In this document: piece after piece, positions 1 through 9,728 of the stretch | Numbering within the stretch: position 1 is the first letter of the stretch | How the letters are laid out: the number at the start of each line of letters is the position of its first letter | Assembly (NCBI GenBank): GCA_022414725.1 | Contig: CM039464.1 | Span: 60,302,908 to 60,366,907, forward strand | Direction of reading: 5' to 3' | Source: Microglena sp. YARC | Lineage: Eukaryota; Chlorophyta; Chlorophyceae; Chlamydomonadales; Chlamydomonadaceae | DNA: 64,000 bases | Made by a program: the position numbers and the translations under genes | Notes under the pieces: model-generated | The model's input: only the letters and a program-made list of their open reading frames with translations | Databases searched by the model: none | What the model was told of the DNA's origin: nothing

Positions 1-470
1 TGCAGATTATATTTCGATGATGTGTTGAATTTGGGGCTTAGCCTATGGTTGGCTCCAGCGAAGCTGCCTAGAAGGTCGCTGCTCCGTGAGGAAAAAAATG
101 CTATGGTGACCTGTTTTATCCAAAATGAAGTAGCAAAGGAATGGCAACATGAAGTAAAAGGAATGCGGACATGACGTACAACAAGGATTTGCAACATGAA
201 GTAATGAAGGATGCCAGCATGAGCAGCAGCATGGATCGTAATTCCTGTTTACTTATGTCTGGGCTTGTCGCATGAACAGCTTGCAGCTACATTCAGGCCC
301 CAGTTATACTAAACAATGCCATAGCTGCATCGAAATGACGCGGGCATGACGATTTCGCCAGCCTATTAGCCAGCCCCGGTTAAACTAAACCATATGCCAT
401 CAGCTTGGCATTGGAATGCTCGTCATGTCGGCCTTTCTGGCGCACCTGGTCGATCAGGTTTGGGCCCGAG

Positions 471-507
471 GGGGGGGGGGGGGGGCGGGGGGGGGGGGGG
501 GGGGGGG
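471..507. repeat. poly-G tract
   Basis: An almost uninterrupted run of G with one C. It is one of about a dozen long G or C homopolymers in the window. No gene is visible around it. Such runs are prone to length error in assemblies. Confidence 0.9.
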
Positions 508-599
508 AGGATGCTGCTAGGAAGCAGCCTTCATGTGGCTAAGAAGGAAACAGTGATGGGAAGTTTCATGGAGCATTTGATGCTTTTTTATGTTAAGAT

Positions 600-1800
600 G
601 CAAAGTGATGCAATGTGAGAGGTGCCAGGTGCATGTGCAATGCATGTTGGAAGTGCATCGCTTCGTGGAGATGTGTGCTGGCCCAAGTGTGGTGGAAGGG
701 TAAATGTGTGAGTGTGGTAAGTATGTCGAGTGTATTGCGTGTGTGTATGGAGATGCGAAGTGCATTAGTGTGTGCGTGTGAGAGGTGCCAGATGTGTGTG
801 CATGGATGTGCGGTGGCAATTGTCAAGTGTATTGGTGTGTGCGTATGACAATAGTTTGCCGAACGTGCCCTTACTTGCGTGCGTGTGGAGAGGTCCTAAG
901 TGCGTGGCATGGCTGTGTGCATGTACAAGATCGTATAGGTGTATTGAATGTGTGGCGTCTGGGGGAAGGCTTGAAAGTGCAGTCGTGCGTGCGGGGGGAT
1001 GCCCACATCCTCTAACAGGTGTGGAGGTGAGTGGGGAGTCAGTGTGTGTGGGGGGGGGGGGGGGGGGGGGGCTTTACAAGGGCGGCGGGGGGGGGTGCCC
1101 AAACACTCTACTCAACAGGTGTGTGGTGGAGTGTGGGTCAAGTGTGCCTGGGTGGGGTAGTGTGGGGTGGGCCTGTGGGCGGTGGGTGTGTTGGGGAGGA
1201 AGGCTGAAAGTGAGTACGTGCGTGCGTGTGGATCGGTGCCAAGTGGTGTGCTGGCATGTGTGCATATAGGAAGATGTTAGTTATGCATGTGTGCGTATGG
1301 GAGGAAGGTGAGTGCAGTTCGGTGCGCGCGGGTGTGGGAAGCGGTGCAAGTGTGCGCATGGCATGTGTGCAGTGGTACGGTGGTAGAGCACATAGGGTCG
1401 TTTGTAATGTGTGGAGAGGGTGAAAGTGGATTGTGGCGTTTACATGTGGCGTATGCGAAGTTCAATTGCGGCATGCATTAGGAGAGGTGTAAGTGGATTG
1501 TGTCGCGTGTATCTGAACGAGATTAGAGGAGTAGCATGAGGTGTTGTGGTTGAGGAAGGTGTCAAGTGATTGTGTGCGTGCATCTGAAGGAGCATGAGGA
1601 GTATATGAGGTTGTGGGTGTGAGGAGAGGTGTAGTGGATTTGTGTGCGGTGTATCTGGAGGATGAGAGTACATGAGGTGTGTGTGGGAGAGGTGTCAAGT
1701 GGATTGTGTGCGTGTATCTGGAGAGATTGTCATGTGTAATTGCAAGGCGCAATGCGCAGAGTATATTGTAATGGATCGAGCAGAGGTGTGCTTTATATAA
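600..1800. repeat. degenerate GT-rich minisatellite region
   Basis: Imperfect copies of a unit around GAGAGGTGYCAAGTG and GTGTGCGTGTATCTGG recur through this stretch, with a poly-G run near 1050-1070. All six frames give only low-complexity His/Thr/Pro or Cys/Val/Trp peptides, so I see no gene. It resembles the microsatellite-rich introns further along, but I could not identify a flanking exon. Confidence 0.6.
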
Positions 1801-1899
1801 CGGATGAGCATGGAGGTGATGTTTGTTTTGAGGGATCAAATATGAGTGTGGTTGTACTGTAATGGATCAGCACTGAGTGATTTGCAAAGGGCTGTTCTT

Positions 1900-2420
1900 G
1901 GTCGTGCGCTGTTTGCTTTGGAATTGGTTTTGAATGGGTGGAGCATGGCTTTGGTGCTAGCCTGGAATTGGTCCAAGACCTGGGCATGGCCTGTGTTCAA
2001 GCTTGCCGGGTAGGTGGGGTCGGCTGGCGAGGTTCGTGCCATTGGCCGATCCGTTGTGAATCAGCGGCAGGAAAGGTCATGTGTCTTGGCGAGGCTAATT
2101 CTAGCCGTCAAGATGAAAGAGCGACACGGGACGTCTACCCCCAAGATGACCACCAGCAGCACACCGCTGCTTGCGAGCGCCCTCGAGTGGGGGACATTCA
2201 CTTTCTTAGGACCGTGACGCAGGGGCGCACATGGCAGATACTCCATGTCGAACCTCAACCAACAAGCGCAGATCCAGAGGTCGATGGTCCGTGCGGGACG
2301 ATACGTCCTACGTATGTGCCCAGCGGTGTGTTAGCGGATCGTATTTGCCGATCAAGCGTCAAGTATTGGTGCGTTGGGACGAGTGTGCAACTTTTAGACA
2401 ACTTGAAATATGTTACTTGA
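1900..2420. other. non-repetitive stretch, no recognised gene
   Basis: This segment has normal complexity and an open frame of 160 codons on the plus strand (1938-2420). The peptide shows no family motif I recognise, and no splice sites or neighbours support it. It may be a chance frame or the remnant of an element. Confidence 0.3.
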
Positions 2421-2512
2421 CTTGGTTACTTACTTCAACGCAGCAATTTTGGCTGCTCGCCGTTTGGGTAGTAAAGCCATTACCGAGGGAGAAATGTTAA
2501 ACGCGAACAATC
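2420..2512 (+). repeat. dispersed repeat family B, fragment
   Basis: It contains CAGCAATTTTGGCTGCTCGC followed by a GTAGTAAAGCC-like segment and AACGCGAAC. The same order of words recurs near 20.76-21.0 kb and 21.4-21.5 kb. This is an interspersed repeat of unknown class; no terminal repeats are visible in this copy. Confidence 0.6.
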
Positions 2513-2532
2513 TATGTCTTCAATCATTTTAC

Positions 2533-2640
2533 AGGGGGGGGGGGGCGGGGGGGGGGGGGGGGGGAGGTGGGGGGGGGGGGGCGGGGGCGGGGGGCGGGGG
2601 GGGGCGGGGGGGCGGGGGGGTGCCCGGGGGTGGGGGGGGG
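2533..2640. repeat. G-rich tract
   Basis: About 100 bases of G interrupted by single C, A or T. It lies between a family B fragment and a family D fragment. Potential G-quadruplex DNA; no coding content. Confidence 0.85.
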
Positions 2641-3330
2641 GCAAACAAAGGAAGGTTCAAGGCCATCCCAAAAGTGTTACAGCACCTTCTGCAGACGCAC
2701 GTCCACTGCGGTTCGGAAACCCACTATAGCCATTTGCAGCCACATTTAGTGTTAGTGCATGTTGCTGTAACTGGTGTAAATATGGAGGAGGCCAATATAA
2801 GGCGTATCCTAGTCTAGCTGAACCAGGGCTGTTCTAGGACCTGCGTGTACCTACATCGGCAGAAGCGCCGACTATTGGGTCGTTACTGCGGGGTGGGGGT
2901 GGGGGGGGGAAGGGTCAAGGCGATCCCAAAGTGTTTAAAGCCCCCTCCTGCAGACCCCAGGTTGTGCGGACGCGCGTCTTTGGCGTCCCATGGGAGGGAC
3001 GCACATGGGGAGGGTACGTTAGCGATCGGAGACGCAAACATGAGGGTGTTGCGTTCGGCGCAGGTTCAGGATGTTTGGTTGCGTTCCCCGGAGGAGGTTC
3101 GGGATGTTGGTTGGCGTCTCACCATGCAGTTGATTTGGCGCCACCACACCATTGCTTAGGCTGTGGGTTTTGTTGATACGGTGAACGCAGCCTGCATGAG
3201 TGATTGTGTCCAGACGCAACCACCTAACTGGGTGCGTCCCAGGCAGCAACCTACCGAATTAGGGTGGGCGTCCACGACGCAACCCCTGGAGTCCGTTGTT
3301 GAATACCCTGACCCCACCCTTCACCCCCAC
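2640..3330 (+). repeat. dispersed repeat family D (GACGCAAC-rich)
   Basis: The segment has repeated words such as CAAGGCSATCCCAAA, CTGCAGAC and GGGATGTTGGTTG, and many GACGCAAC motifs. Related sequence lies at 21775-22225, where it ends in TTTGAAGTACCCTGG. It is probably a non-autonomous transposon remnant. Short open frames across it show no family similarity. Confidence 0.5.
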
Positions 3331-3339
3331 CCGCGCTCC

Positions 3340-3790
3340 GAACCCAAATATACACCAGATATCTCAGCCACAACTTAGGTTATAGTGTCCAACTGGCTCA
3401 CCATCGTTTCCAGCTGGGTCAAGCCGCGTGCCCTAACGTCCTCTAATAATATCGGTCTGAAATTCTAGATTAACAGCTCAAGTATAAGATAGCTCTATAA
3501 TCTCATAGCTTCCTGTTACTCTTCTTTTTCTCAGAATATTAAAATCTCTGAATTCGTATTTTGAAAATGATATCCTTATCCTAACTAAAAATACGGTATC
3601 AAGATATATATAGAAATCTATAATCGTGGCCCACTGTGCCCCGACCTCAACACTCTTCAATATCAGGTATTCTTAATCAGGTTTTCATAAAAGGTATTCT
3701 AATACCAGAGTCTTAAATCGGGTTTTAAATATGTTCAGGTCATAAAATAATCATTCCGTGTTCCTCTAGAACATGGCTGAATCTGCGTGT
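3340..3790. other. AT-rich gene-free stretch
   Basis: AT-rich, mostly unique sequence. No convincing reading frame, RNA gene or tandem repeat is seen here. Confidence 0.5.
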
Positions 3791-3796
3791 TTGATG

Positions 3797-3945
3797 TGCA
3801 TGTTGCAGTCCAAATAGCTGAAGGGACAACCGTGAGTAAAGGGCTTAAAAAGAAAACGCACTGATGAACTAACCCCAAACATCGTTTTCCGACGGGCCCT
3901 GATCGTGCTACATGATCATCTTAATTCTGCTGATGCGGCTGTGGA
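3797..3945 (+). repeat. dispersed repeat family A, copy 1
   Basis: It shares AGCTGAAGGGAC, AAGGGCTTAAAAAGAA, GATGAACT and ACCCCAAACA with copies near 22.3 kb and 45.2 kb, in the same order. It ends near a GTGCTACATGAT-like segment. This copy is the most diverged. Class unknown. Confidence 0.65.
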
Positions 3946-4109
3946 GAACTTGGCCAACTGGCTTCGCCTATGAAGTGAAGTTCCTGTTGTAGTTCAACGT
4001 CGAACACGCCTAACGATGCTCTCGCCAGAGCCCGTGCCTTGCTGGTGATTGGGGTTTACCCCAAATGGGGTAAGCCCCATGTCCAGCCCGGGGGTTGCTC
4101 AGAACAACT

Positions 4110-4215
4110 GTGTCCTCCTGCAACATGAGAGGAGTAGTGGGAATAGAGCCCACGACCTCTCGCAAGCCCGTCGCGCTGCACGAAGCTAGAGCCAACTCCG
4201 TTGGTTGCCACCCGG
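4110..4215 (-). repeat. tRNA-like (SINE-head-like) sequence
   Basis: On the minus strand, GTTGGCTCTAGCTTCG resembles an A box and GTGGGCTCTATTCCCA sits where a T arm with B box would be. The anticodon arm is not convincing and no clean acceptor stem forms, so I treat it as a tRNA-derived element rather than a working tRNA. Confidence 0.35.
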
Positions 4216-4750
4216 GTTGTTCAGACCGACTTGCGCGACGCTCCGTCTCTGTCGCGTTCTCTGTCGCAGACTTCTACATTCGAAGGGTCCGTTTGCGCAG
4301 GTTCCCATGCTCTACGTACGTCCTATTGATTTGCCACGCGGTGCCAGGGAAGAAGGGCCGTGATACAGTGTGCTGACTGCATATATCCTCTCAGACTTCA
4401 TCCTTCGAAGTCCAGGTACGCTCTGCATGCCTTGCAGCGTCTTCCCGGTTTGATCGGCCTGCGCACAGCCTGCGGCCTGCACATACTCCGATGAAAAGCA
4501 CGTACAAGTTCGGTCACCTTCCATGCAACTACGTGGCTGTTATAATTCGCCCAGGATAAAAAGAACGCCGCTCGCGACATTTCCGTAGAATATAACCGGC
4601 ACTATCTCAACAGCCAAGCCAGGCAAACAGACCAAACCAAAGGAAACTTCTTGCTTTCCCGGGCTCTATCTCCCGCACTTCTAAAAGCGTCCTCCCCCCC
4701 CCTCTCCGCAGGCTCTCCCAGCTAAATCCAGCCAACCGTCGCTCCTCTGA

Positions 4751-4961
4751 ATGGCTTGAGCGCTGGCGTGATTAAAGTGACCGTTGAGTACGCCGAAGGG
4801 CTCAAGGACCGAACTCTTTCAGTAAAATCGATCTTACGGGCGTCCTCAAGATCGGCAACCAGACATACAGGACCAAGACTCTCCCAGGGTGCCAGGCACC
4901 TCGCCGTCTGGAATGAGACCTTTACCTTCAACGTCATTAACGAGAACATGCTCGAGATAAC
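4751..4961 (+). CDS. C2-domain gene, exon 1
   Basis: N-terminal half of the C2 domain. The reading frame shifts near 4812 and returns near 4895. The exon ends in ATAAC before GTAAGT. The start is uncertain because the ATG at 4751 is followed by GCT TGA. Confidence 0.55.
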
Positions 4962-5469
4962 GTAAGTGACGTCTGTGAAAAGTGCTTGAAATCCTGCTTC
5001 GTTTCGATTTCGAGCCAATCCTTTATTTGAACAAGGTCGATAGAACTATAACTTGGGTACACCGGCTCAACCTTCGCTTTGCTGGCTGATCTCGTCGGGC
5101 TCGGCTGGAAGAATAAATAAACAATCGGAAGTTAAGTTATCATCATACAGCGAAGTTTGGTTAGGCATAAATGCTATACTATAGCTAATTATATACTAGG
5201 CAGCATCAACCTATATATAGATAAAGATATGTATTGGTAGGCCCATTCTCTTTGCCTCTCTTCTCGAATCCTCGGTTTGATTGTTTTCTTAGTTTGTATT
5301 AATTGTTACATCGTATGATATATAAGCTGACATTGAAACCTGTAGCTGTTGGCAACCCATTAGCAAACCAGATGTATATTGGTAAGATAGGGCAGCATAC
5401 CTAACGGCCAGCACTTACTCATAGAGATGCCGATTATCCTAACAGTTTGCTACAGTACCAGAAACCAAT

Positions 5470-5705
5470 TGCACCAGATGCGATAATCGCACAATTAAAT
5501 TAGCATCCCAGATGAGATAATATGATTTAAATTATATGTAGATTAAATGTAACTGTAGCACGAACTCAGGGCCCCCGTCGGTATAAGATTGGTTGGTTTC
5601 AGCTTCAACGTGCTTATTATTTGTAAGCCCTTCCTGTTGGGCAAGTCCCTTTAGCCAATTTGGCCCCACCCCGTTGGACTGTAACTATACATACATACGA
5701 TGGAA
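5470..5705 (-). repeat. dispersed repeat family A, copy 2 (in C2-gene intron)
   Basis: Reverse-complement copy of the family A element. It has TGTAGCACGAACTCAGGGCC, then AAGCCCTTCCTGTTGGGCAA and CCGTTGGACTGTAACTA. It lies inside the 1.1-kb intron of the C2 gene. The remainder of that intron (4962-6103) shows nothing else recognisable. Confidence 0.7.
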
Positions 5706-6103
5706 GAAGACAGACTAGTGATTTGACGCTTGCAGGATAAGTCGATGTGATTCGATTGGTTTATATCTCGTAATTCTGGCATCTAACTGCCTAGGCGTGT
5801 TAAAGCGTTCCCAGATCCATTTTGCCTCGTTGTGTACACCCTTGCATGCTTGGGTAATTGGATGACAAGAATTCCGTCCCTGCAGCTTCGTTTGGCACAT
5901 TCCTTAGGCTCATCTTCTGCTATCTATCCTTCTGCCGAGGCTTATGTGATTCAATTCTTCAGCATCTTGCAAATGCATCTTCATACATCTTCATGTCCAG
6001 TTTCTAAACTCAATCTACGCAGTCCTCATGGCAGCATCTTCTTCTATCATTCCTTCAAGGAACTAAACTCAACCTTCCTCTTCCTTTTGAATGTCCTCCG
6101 CAG

Positions 6104-6510
6104 CCTTTTTGACGAGGATCTCTTCAGTGATGACGTGCTGGGTTCAGCCTCGATCACTCTGGCGAAGGCTAGGATCCATCAGGAGGACAAGCTTCAGGCC
6201 CCAGTAATGCGCCCCAAGAGCCATAGGCTGAAGGGCTACGTCTCAATCCACTTGAAGTTCGAGCCCAATGATGCCCTCCTCAAGCCTCCTACCAAGCAGA
6301 CCGTCATCTTGCCCACAGCAGACCCCATATGCCCAGCAGAGAGCCCCATATACCCCTCTACCAGCAGACTCCCCGTATCCCGCCAATACCCTTCGGTCAC
6401 ATCAATATCCTAGTGGCTATCTTGCCCCAGCCTATGTCTATCCCCTTCCTCTGGCCCCCTCTTCTGCTCGACTTCGGCGTCACTGGATATGTTTCTACGC
6501 AGACTGTTGA
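6104..6510 (+). CDS. C2-domain gene, exon 2
   Basis: Follows a pyrimidine tract and CAG. It continues the C2 fold in phase with exon 1 (LFDEDLFSDD) and ends in a Pro-rich tail. In the entry frame the stop is at 6413. The +1 frame stays open to 6510 and reads a Gln/Pro/Tyr-rich stretch more like a real tail. Confidence 0.55.
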
Positions 6511-6810
6511 ACCAATAGATAAAGAAATACCGGTAGTACCGCCTATTACGTGCGTGGCGTGGGGTTGAGGTTGTCCTGCGTGGGAACAACCATACACAAC
6601 TGTGAGCAAGTTTATTACTTGAGTGGATTCTGTGTATCAGCTAGGGTAGCCCAAATAACTACTTCGTGGATATTTACGCACATAAGTGGCTCACCCTATG
6701 CATGGCAATTGGATAGAAGATAAATAATTGTTAAATTAGGATGATAGATGTTTGTATGTACATAGTCAGGGATGCCGAGCACTTAAGTATATGATATTTT
6801 ATTAGCATAC

Positions 6811-6884
6811 ATAATATATCGTACGATAGTGTGAAATGACATCGTACGATAATTCCAGTTATTGTGTTGATCGTACGATATATC
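6811..6884. repeat. ATCGTACGAT palindrome cluster
   Basis: Three copies of the 10-bp palindrome ATCGTACGAT lie within 75 bases. The outer copies are extended into ATATATCGTACGAT and its reverse complement, so the segment is also a larger imperfect inverted repeat. The rest of 6511-7500 shows no gene. Function is unknown. Confidence 0.7.
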
Positions 6885-7505
6885 ATGCTGTGTGGCGAAC
6901 TGATTTCGTACTAATATCGTGATCTGCTTTACAAGTACTTTGAAACTGCATATGAGGTCCTCCGTGCATGCATCATGTGGGGTCTAGCTTAAGTGTGCTC
7001 AGCAAGATCCTCCTGCAGATATAGCAGATTTAGAATCCAGGTTGGCCAAGTAAAATTGAAAATTAGTACGCCATGCCACAGGCGTGAGATTGAGGGAACT
7101 ATCCCGTTTGCATGCATGTGAACACACTGTAGAATAGCTACCATGTTGGGTTTATTTGGTTAGGTTGGTCAAGTATATTCATTATTTAGCCTATTTGGCT
7201 ACCCCTAGAATGTAACACTAAAGATCGAGCATAGAGTTTTTAAGTCAGCGTGTATGAGAGAAGCTGGATTGTGATGCTGAATTGAAAGGGATCCTAGATC
7301 ACCCACTCCTATCAAATTCTGAGTTCATCACATGTAGTGGATGCAGGACTGGTTGAGCTTCCACCCCCCACAAAACACACACGGCCAACCTCACATACAG
7401 AGAGTAGGAAGGGGGAGGGGAGGTTCAATTCCTCGGTATTTTGGCGTCCTGGCCCCAAGCAAACCTTGTAAGGAAGTACAGTCGGATTTCTGCCCTCGTC
7501 GTGGT

Positions 7506-7572
7506 TGTCTAGGTATCTCCTAGGTGCCTCCTAGGTGCCTCCTAGGTCTAGGTGCCTCCTAGATGCCTCCTT
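7506..7572 (+). repeat. 12-bp tandem repeat (CTAGGTGCCTCC)
   Basis: About five imperfect head-to-tail copies. It lies in the gene-free stretch between the C2 gene and the copine gene. Confidence 0.8.
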
Positions 7573-7847
7573 GGCTCCACCGCCTCTAACGACCGTGGTA
7601 AAAAACAGGGAGCTTGTCTGCTGTGGTCAATAGGGGATCGTGAATGTTCGTATTGGTCGAGGGGTCGGTATCTCCGGAGAAGCGGATTGGTGCAGCGAGG
7701 AGAAAGGTGCCGACGAGTGTTCGGTGCACGAGCGCACTTTTTAAATCTTGAGGGGCAGGCGCAGATGGAGAACGATGCAGAGTTGCAGAAATGCAGACTG
7801 CCTGGTCGCTCATATCGGTTGTGCAGCCCCCTTAGCTTGGCCAAGTT

Positions 7848-7965
7848 CTGAATTTGAATTGAATTTGAATTGTTACATGGTTCTTCAGCCGACTCTTGGC
7901 TGCTCACTGCCGGCCAATTCCAACTCCCCCGATATTCTCAGAAACCAGGGAGCACATTCAATCAG
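7848..7965 (+). repeat. dispersed repeat family B, copy
   Basis: It begins with AATTTGAATTGAATTTG and TTGTTACATGGTTCTTCAGC, then CTTGGCTGCTCACTGCC. The same head occurs near 20.87 kb and 63.42 kb, and the TTACATGGTT..TTCAGCC portion resembles the 50-bp satellite at 42.5-43.7 kb. The surrounding 7.6-8.8 kb shows no supported gene. Confidence 0.6.
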
Positions 7966-8859
7966 CCAATTGTCAAACGCAGATGCATGTTCAGCTGAGG
8001 CCAAGATAAGGCGTATTCCAGCCAGTTGAACCAGGGTTGTTCAGAACATGGTGTCCTCCGCCGCAGTAGCAATGTCGATGGGTCCGTTGCATTGCAAGAT
8101 GCAATGTGGGAAGGGTCCATTAACCGATTTGTAATGTTTTCATCTACTCAAACCCTAGGCCTGGGCATCGAGCACTGCATAAGTTTAGGAAAAAAATCTT
8201 TGGGAAATCACTGTTCAGCACATTCCCAAATTCGGGTAGAGCACCCAAATTGCAGTATAGCAGTTCGAACCCTGCTTCATCCTTCAGAAATAGAAGAGCG
8301 CTATGAAGGTAAGTGGTGGGGGTGGGTCTTCACCCCTGACGCGGGTTTGGGGAATTATACCAGGACAACTCGGGGGCAATTGACCTTGGAAAACCGGGCC
8401 CAAAGGGCCCGGCGGACGCGGACGCGGAGTTTTGTACCGCGAATAGTACTGATCGCTCACTGACCTGTCGCTGGGTTAACGGTCCCGGATAACCTGACAG
8501 GCCTTGTATTCAATACGCTTACAACTACAACTTGGGCTCGGTTACACAGCTTCATCCAGCTTCTAATACGTATACTTCAACTTGCTTACACAGCTTCGGC
8601 CAGCTCCTAATACGCAGGCCTGACACCACCTCTTACCTCGGCACTTGCTCAGTGTGTGCTTTACTGCAAACCTTGTACCTCTCCCCAACGCTTGCAAGTA
8701 AGTGCGCTACTGCATTTATGCCCCAAACTAAGTTGCATCTGCGCGCGCCAGGAATCTATTATTATGGCAACTGAGCGAACTCGAACTAACCTTGCCCACC
8801 ACCGACCAGTTTCTTGCTAGAGCGTAAAAACAACCGACTCCAGGAACCAACACTGTTTC

Positions 8860-9285
8860 CTCTTCTCGTCGACAGAAGCGCTTCATTCACCGAAACACAT
8901 TTATCCACTTCACGCCACGCCTGTTGTCATCGACTTCTCTCCCTCTCCCCTTTGATACCTTCCTTCTCTCCTTTCCTTTTTTAGTTCTTCCCTCCTAAGG
9001 CACTTCTACCGTCCCTCAAGCGCGCCCCCTCTCCCGCCCCCCTCACTGCTTCCTCGCTGCCCTGCTTTCCGAAATCCTTTCCATGCGAAAAACAACAAAG
9101 TTAGGCCGCGTCTAGTTCCTCCACCAACCAAAACCGCCCACCTGACCCCACCCCAGCGAAGGTCGCAAGAAGTAGCAGTTCGCAAACGCTCCGTTGCAGC
9201 GTCGTCAACTGCCGATACATTCTTCAAGCCAGCCAACCTAGCGTCGTCTACCCCTCTCTGCGTTAAGACCGCATCACAAGCACAC
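8860..9285 (+). promoter_or_regulatory. pyrimidine-rich leader upstream of the copine gene
   Basis: A C/T-rich stretch (CTCCCTCTCCCC, CCTTCTCTCCTTTCC) precedes the first recognised exon. It may hold the 5' untranslated region and core promoter. No TATA box or other element can be assigned with confidence. Confidence 0.2.
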
Positions 9286-9395
9286 ATGGGGAACTCCCTC
9301 CTCCTCCTCCTCCTCCTCTTCCAAAACAAAACAAAAAAGTGGTTCCAAGGGCCTCAGCAGGTTTTACACCATCAAAGACAACTACACTACCGTAG
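9286..9395 (+). CDS. copine/U-box gene exon 1
   Basis: ATG GGG AAC TCC gives MGNS, a good myristoylation start. The Ser-rich run and FYTIKDNYTTV, which matches the RGLG motif before the copine domain, lie in the frame one base over. Removing one base near 9296 restores a single frame. Upstream in the conserved frame there is no ATG before a stop at 9239. Donor is G|GTGAGT. Confidence 0.65.
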
Positions 9396-9697
9396 GTGAG
9401 TCTATTGCATGTACTGCATGTACTGCAGGTCATGGATGCATGCCCCTACCAGTGCCAGGCTCAACACCATCATACATCATATCGTACATCATAAGGTAAA
9501 TCACATCATGCACATGCATGCGCATGCTCACCTACTGCCCAGGCAGCTAGCTGTCCCATGGCCCTTACCTTGTCAAACATCCACATGCTGCCCATGTATG
9601 CATGCAGCTGTCCCATGGCCTCTCTCTACCTCATGCACAGATTCACATGCTGCCCATGTATGCATGCAGCTGTCCCGTGGCCTCTATCTGCCCCGTG

Positions 9698-9728
<31 letters not shown>

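Larger units (their letters stand above)
4751..6510 (+). pseudogene. C2-domain gene, two exons with frame breaks
   Basis: Two exons encode one C2 domain, a Ca2+/phospholipid-binding fold. Exon 1 runs to 4961, with donor GTAAGT at 4962. It carries the first strands (GVIKVTVEYAEGLKD), then KIDLTGVLKIGNQTY in another frame, then WNETFTFNV back in the first frame, so two single-base shifts compensate. Exon 2 starts at 6104 after a CAG acceptor, and the phase matches (AC|C). It carries FDEDLFSDDVLGS, with the acidic residues expected in a calcium loop, and the last strands, ending near 6260. A Gln/Pro/Tyr-rich tail follows, readable only after another shift. The ATG at 4751 hits a stop after two codons. 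Either the gene is decaying or the sequence has indel errors. The identity of the full protein is unknown. Confidence 0.6.

Noticed and set aside
8026..8463. 145-codon open frame upstream of the copine gene
   Set aside because: It overlaps a TTCGAACCC tRNA-like patch and has no recognisable motif, splice context or codon pattern to support it.
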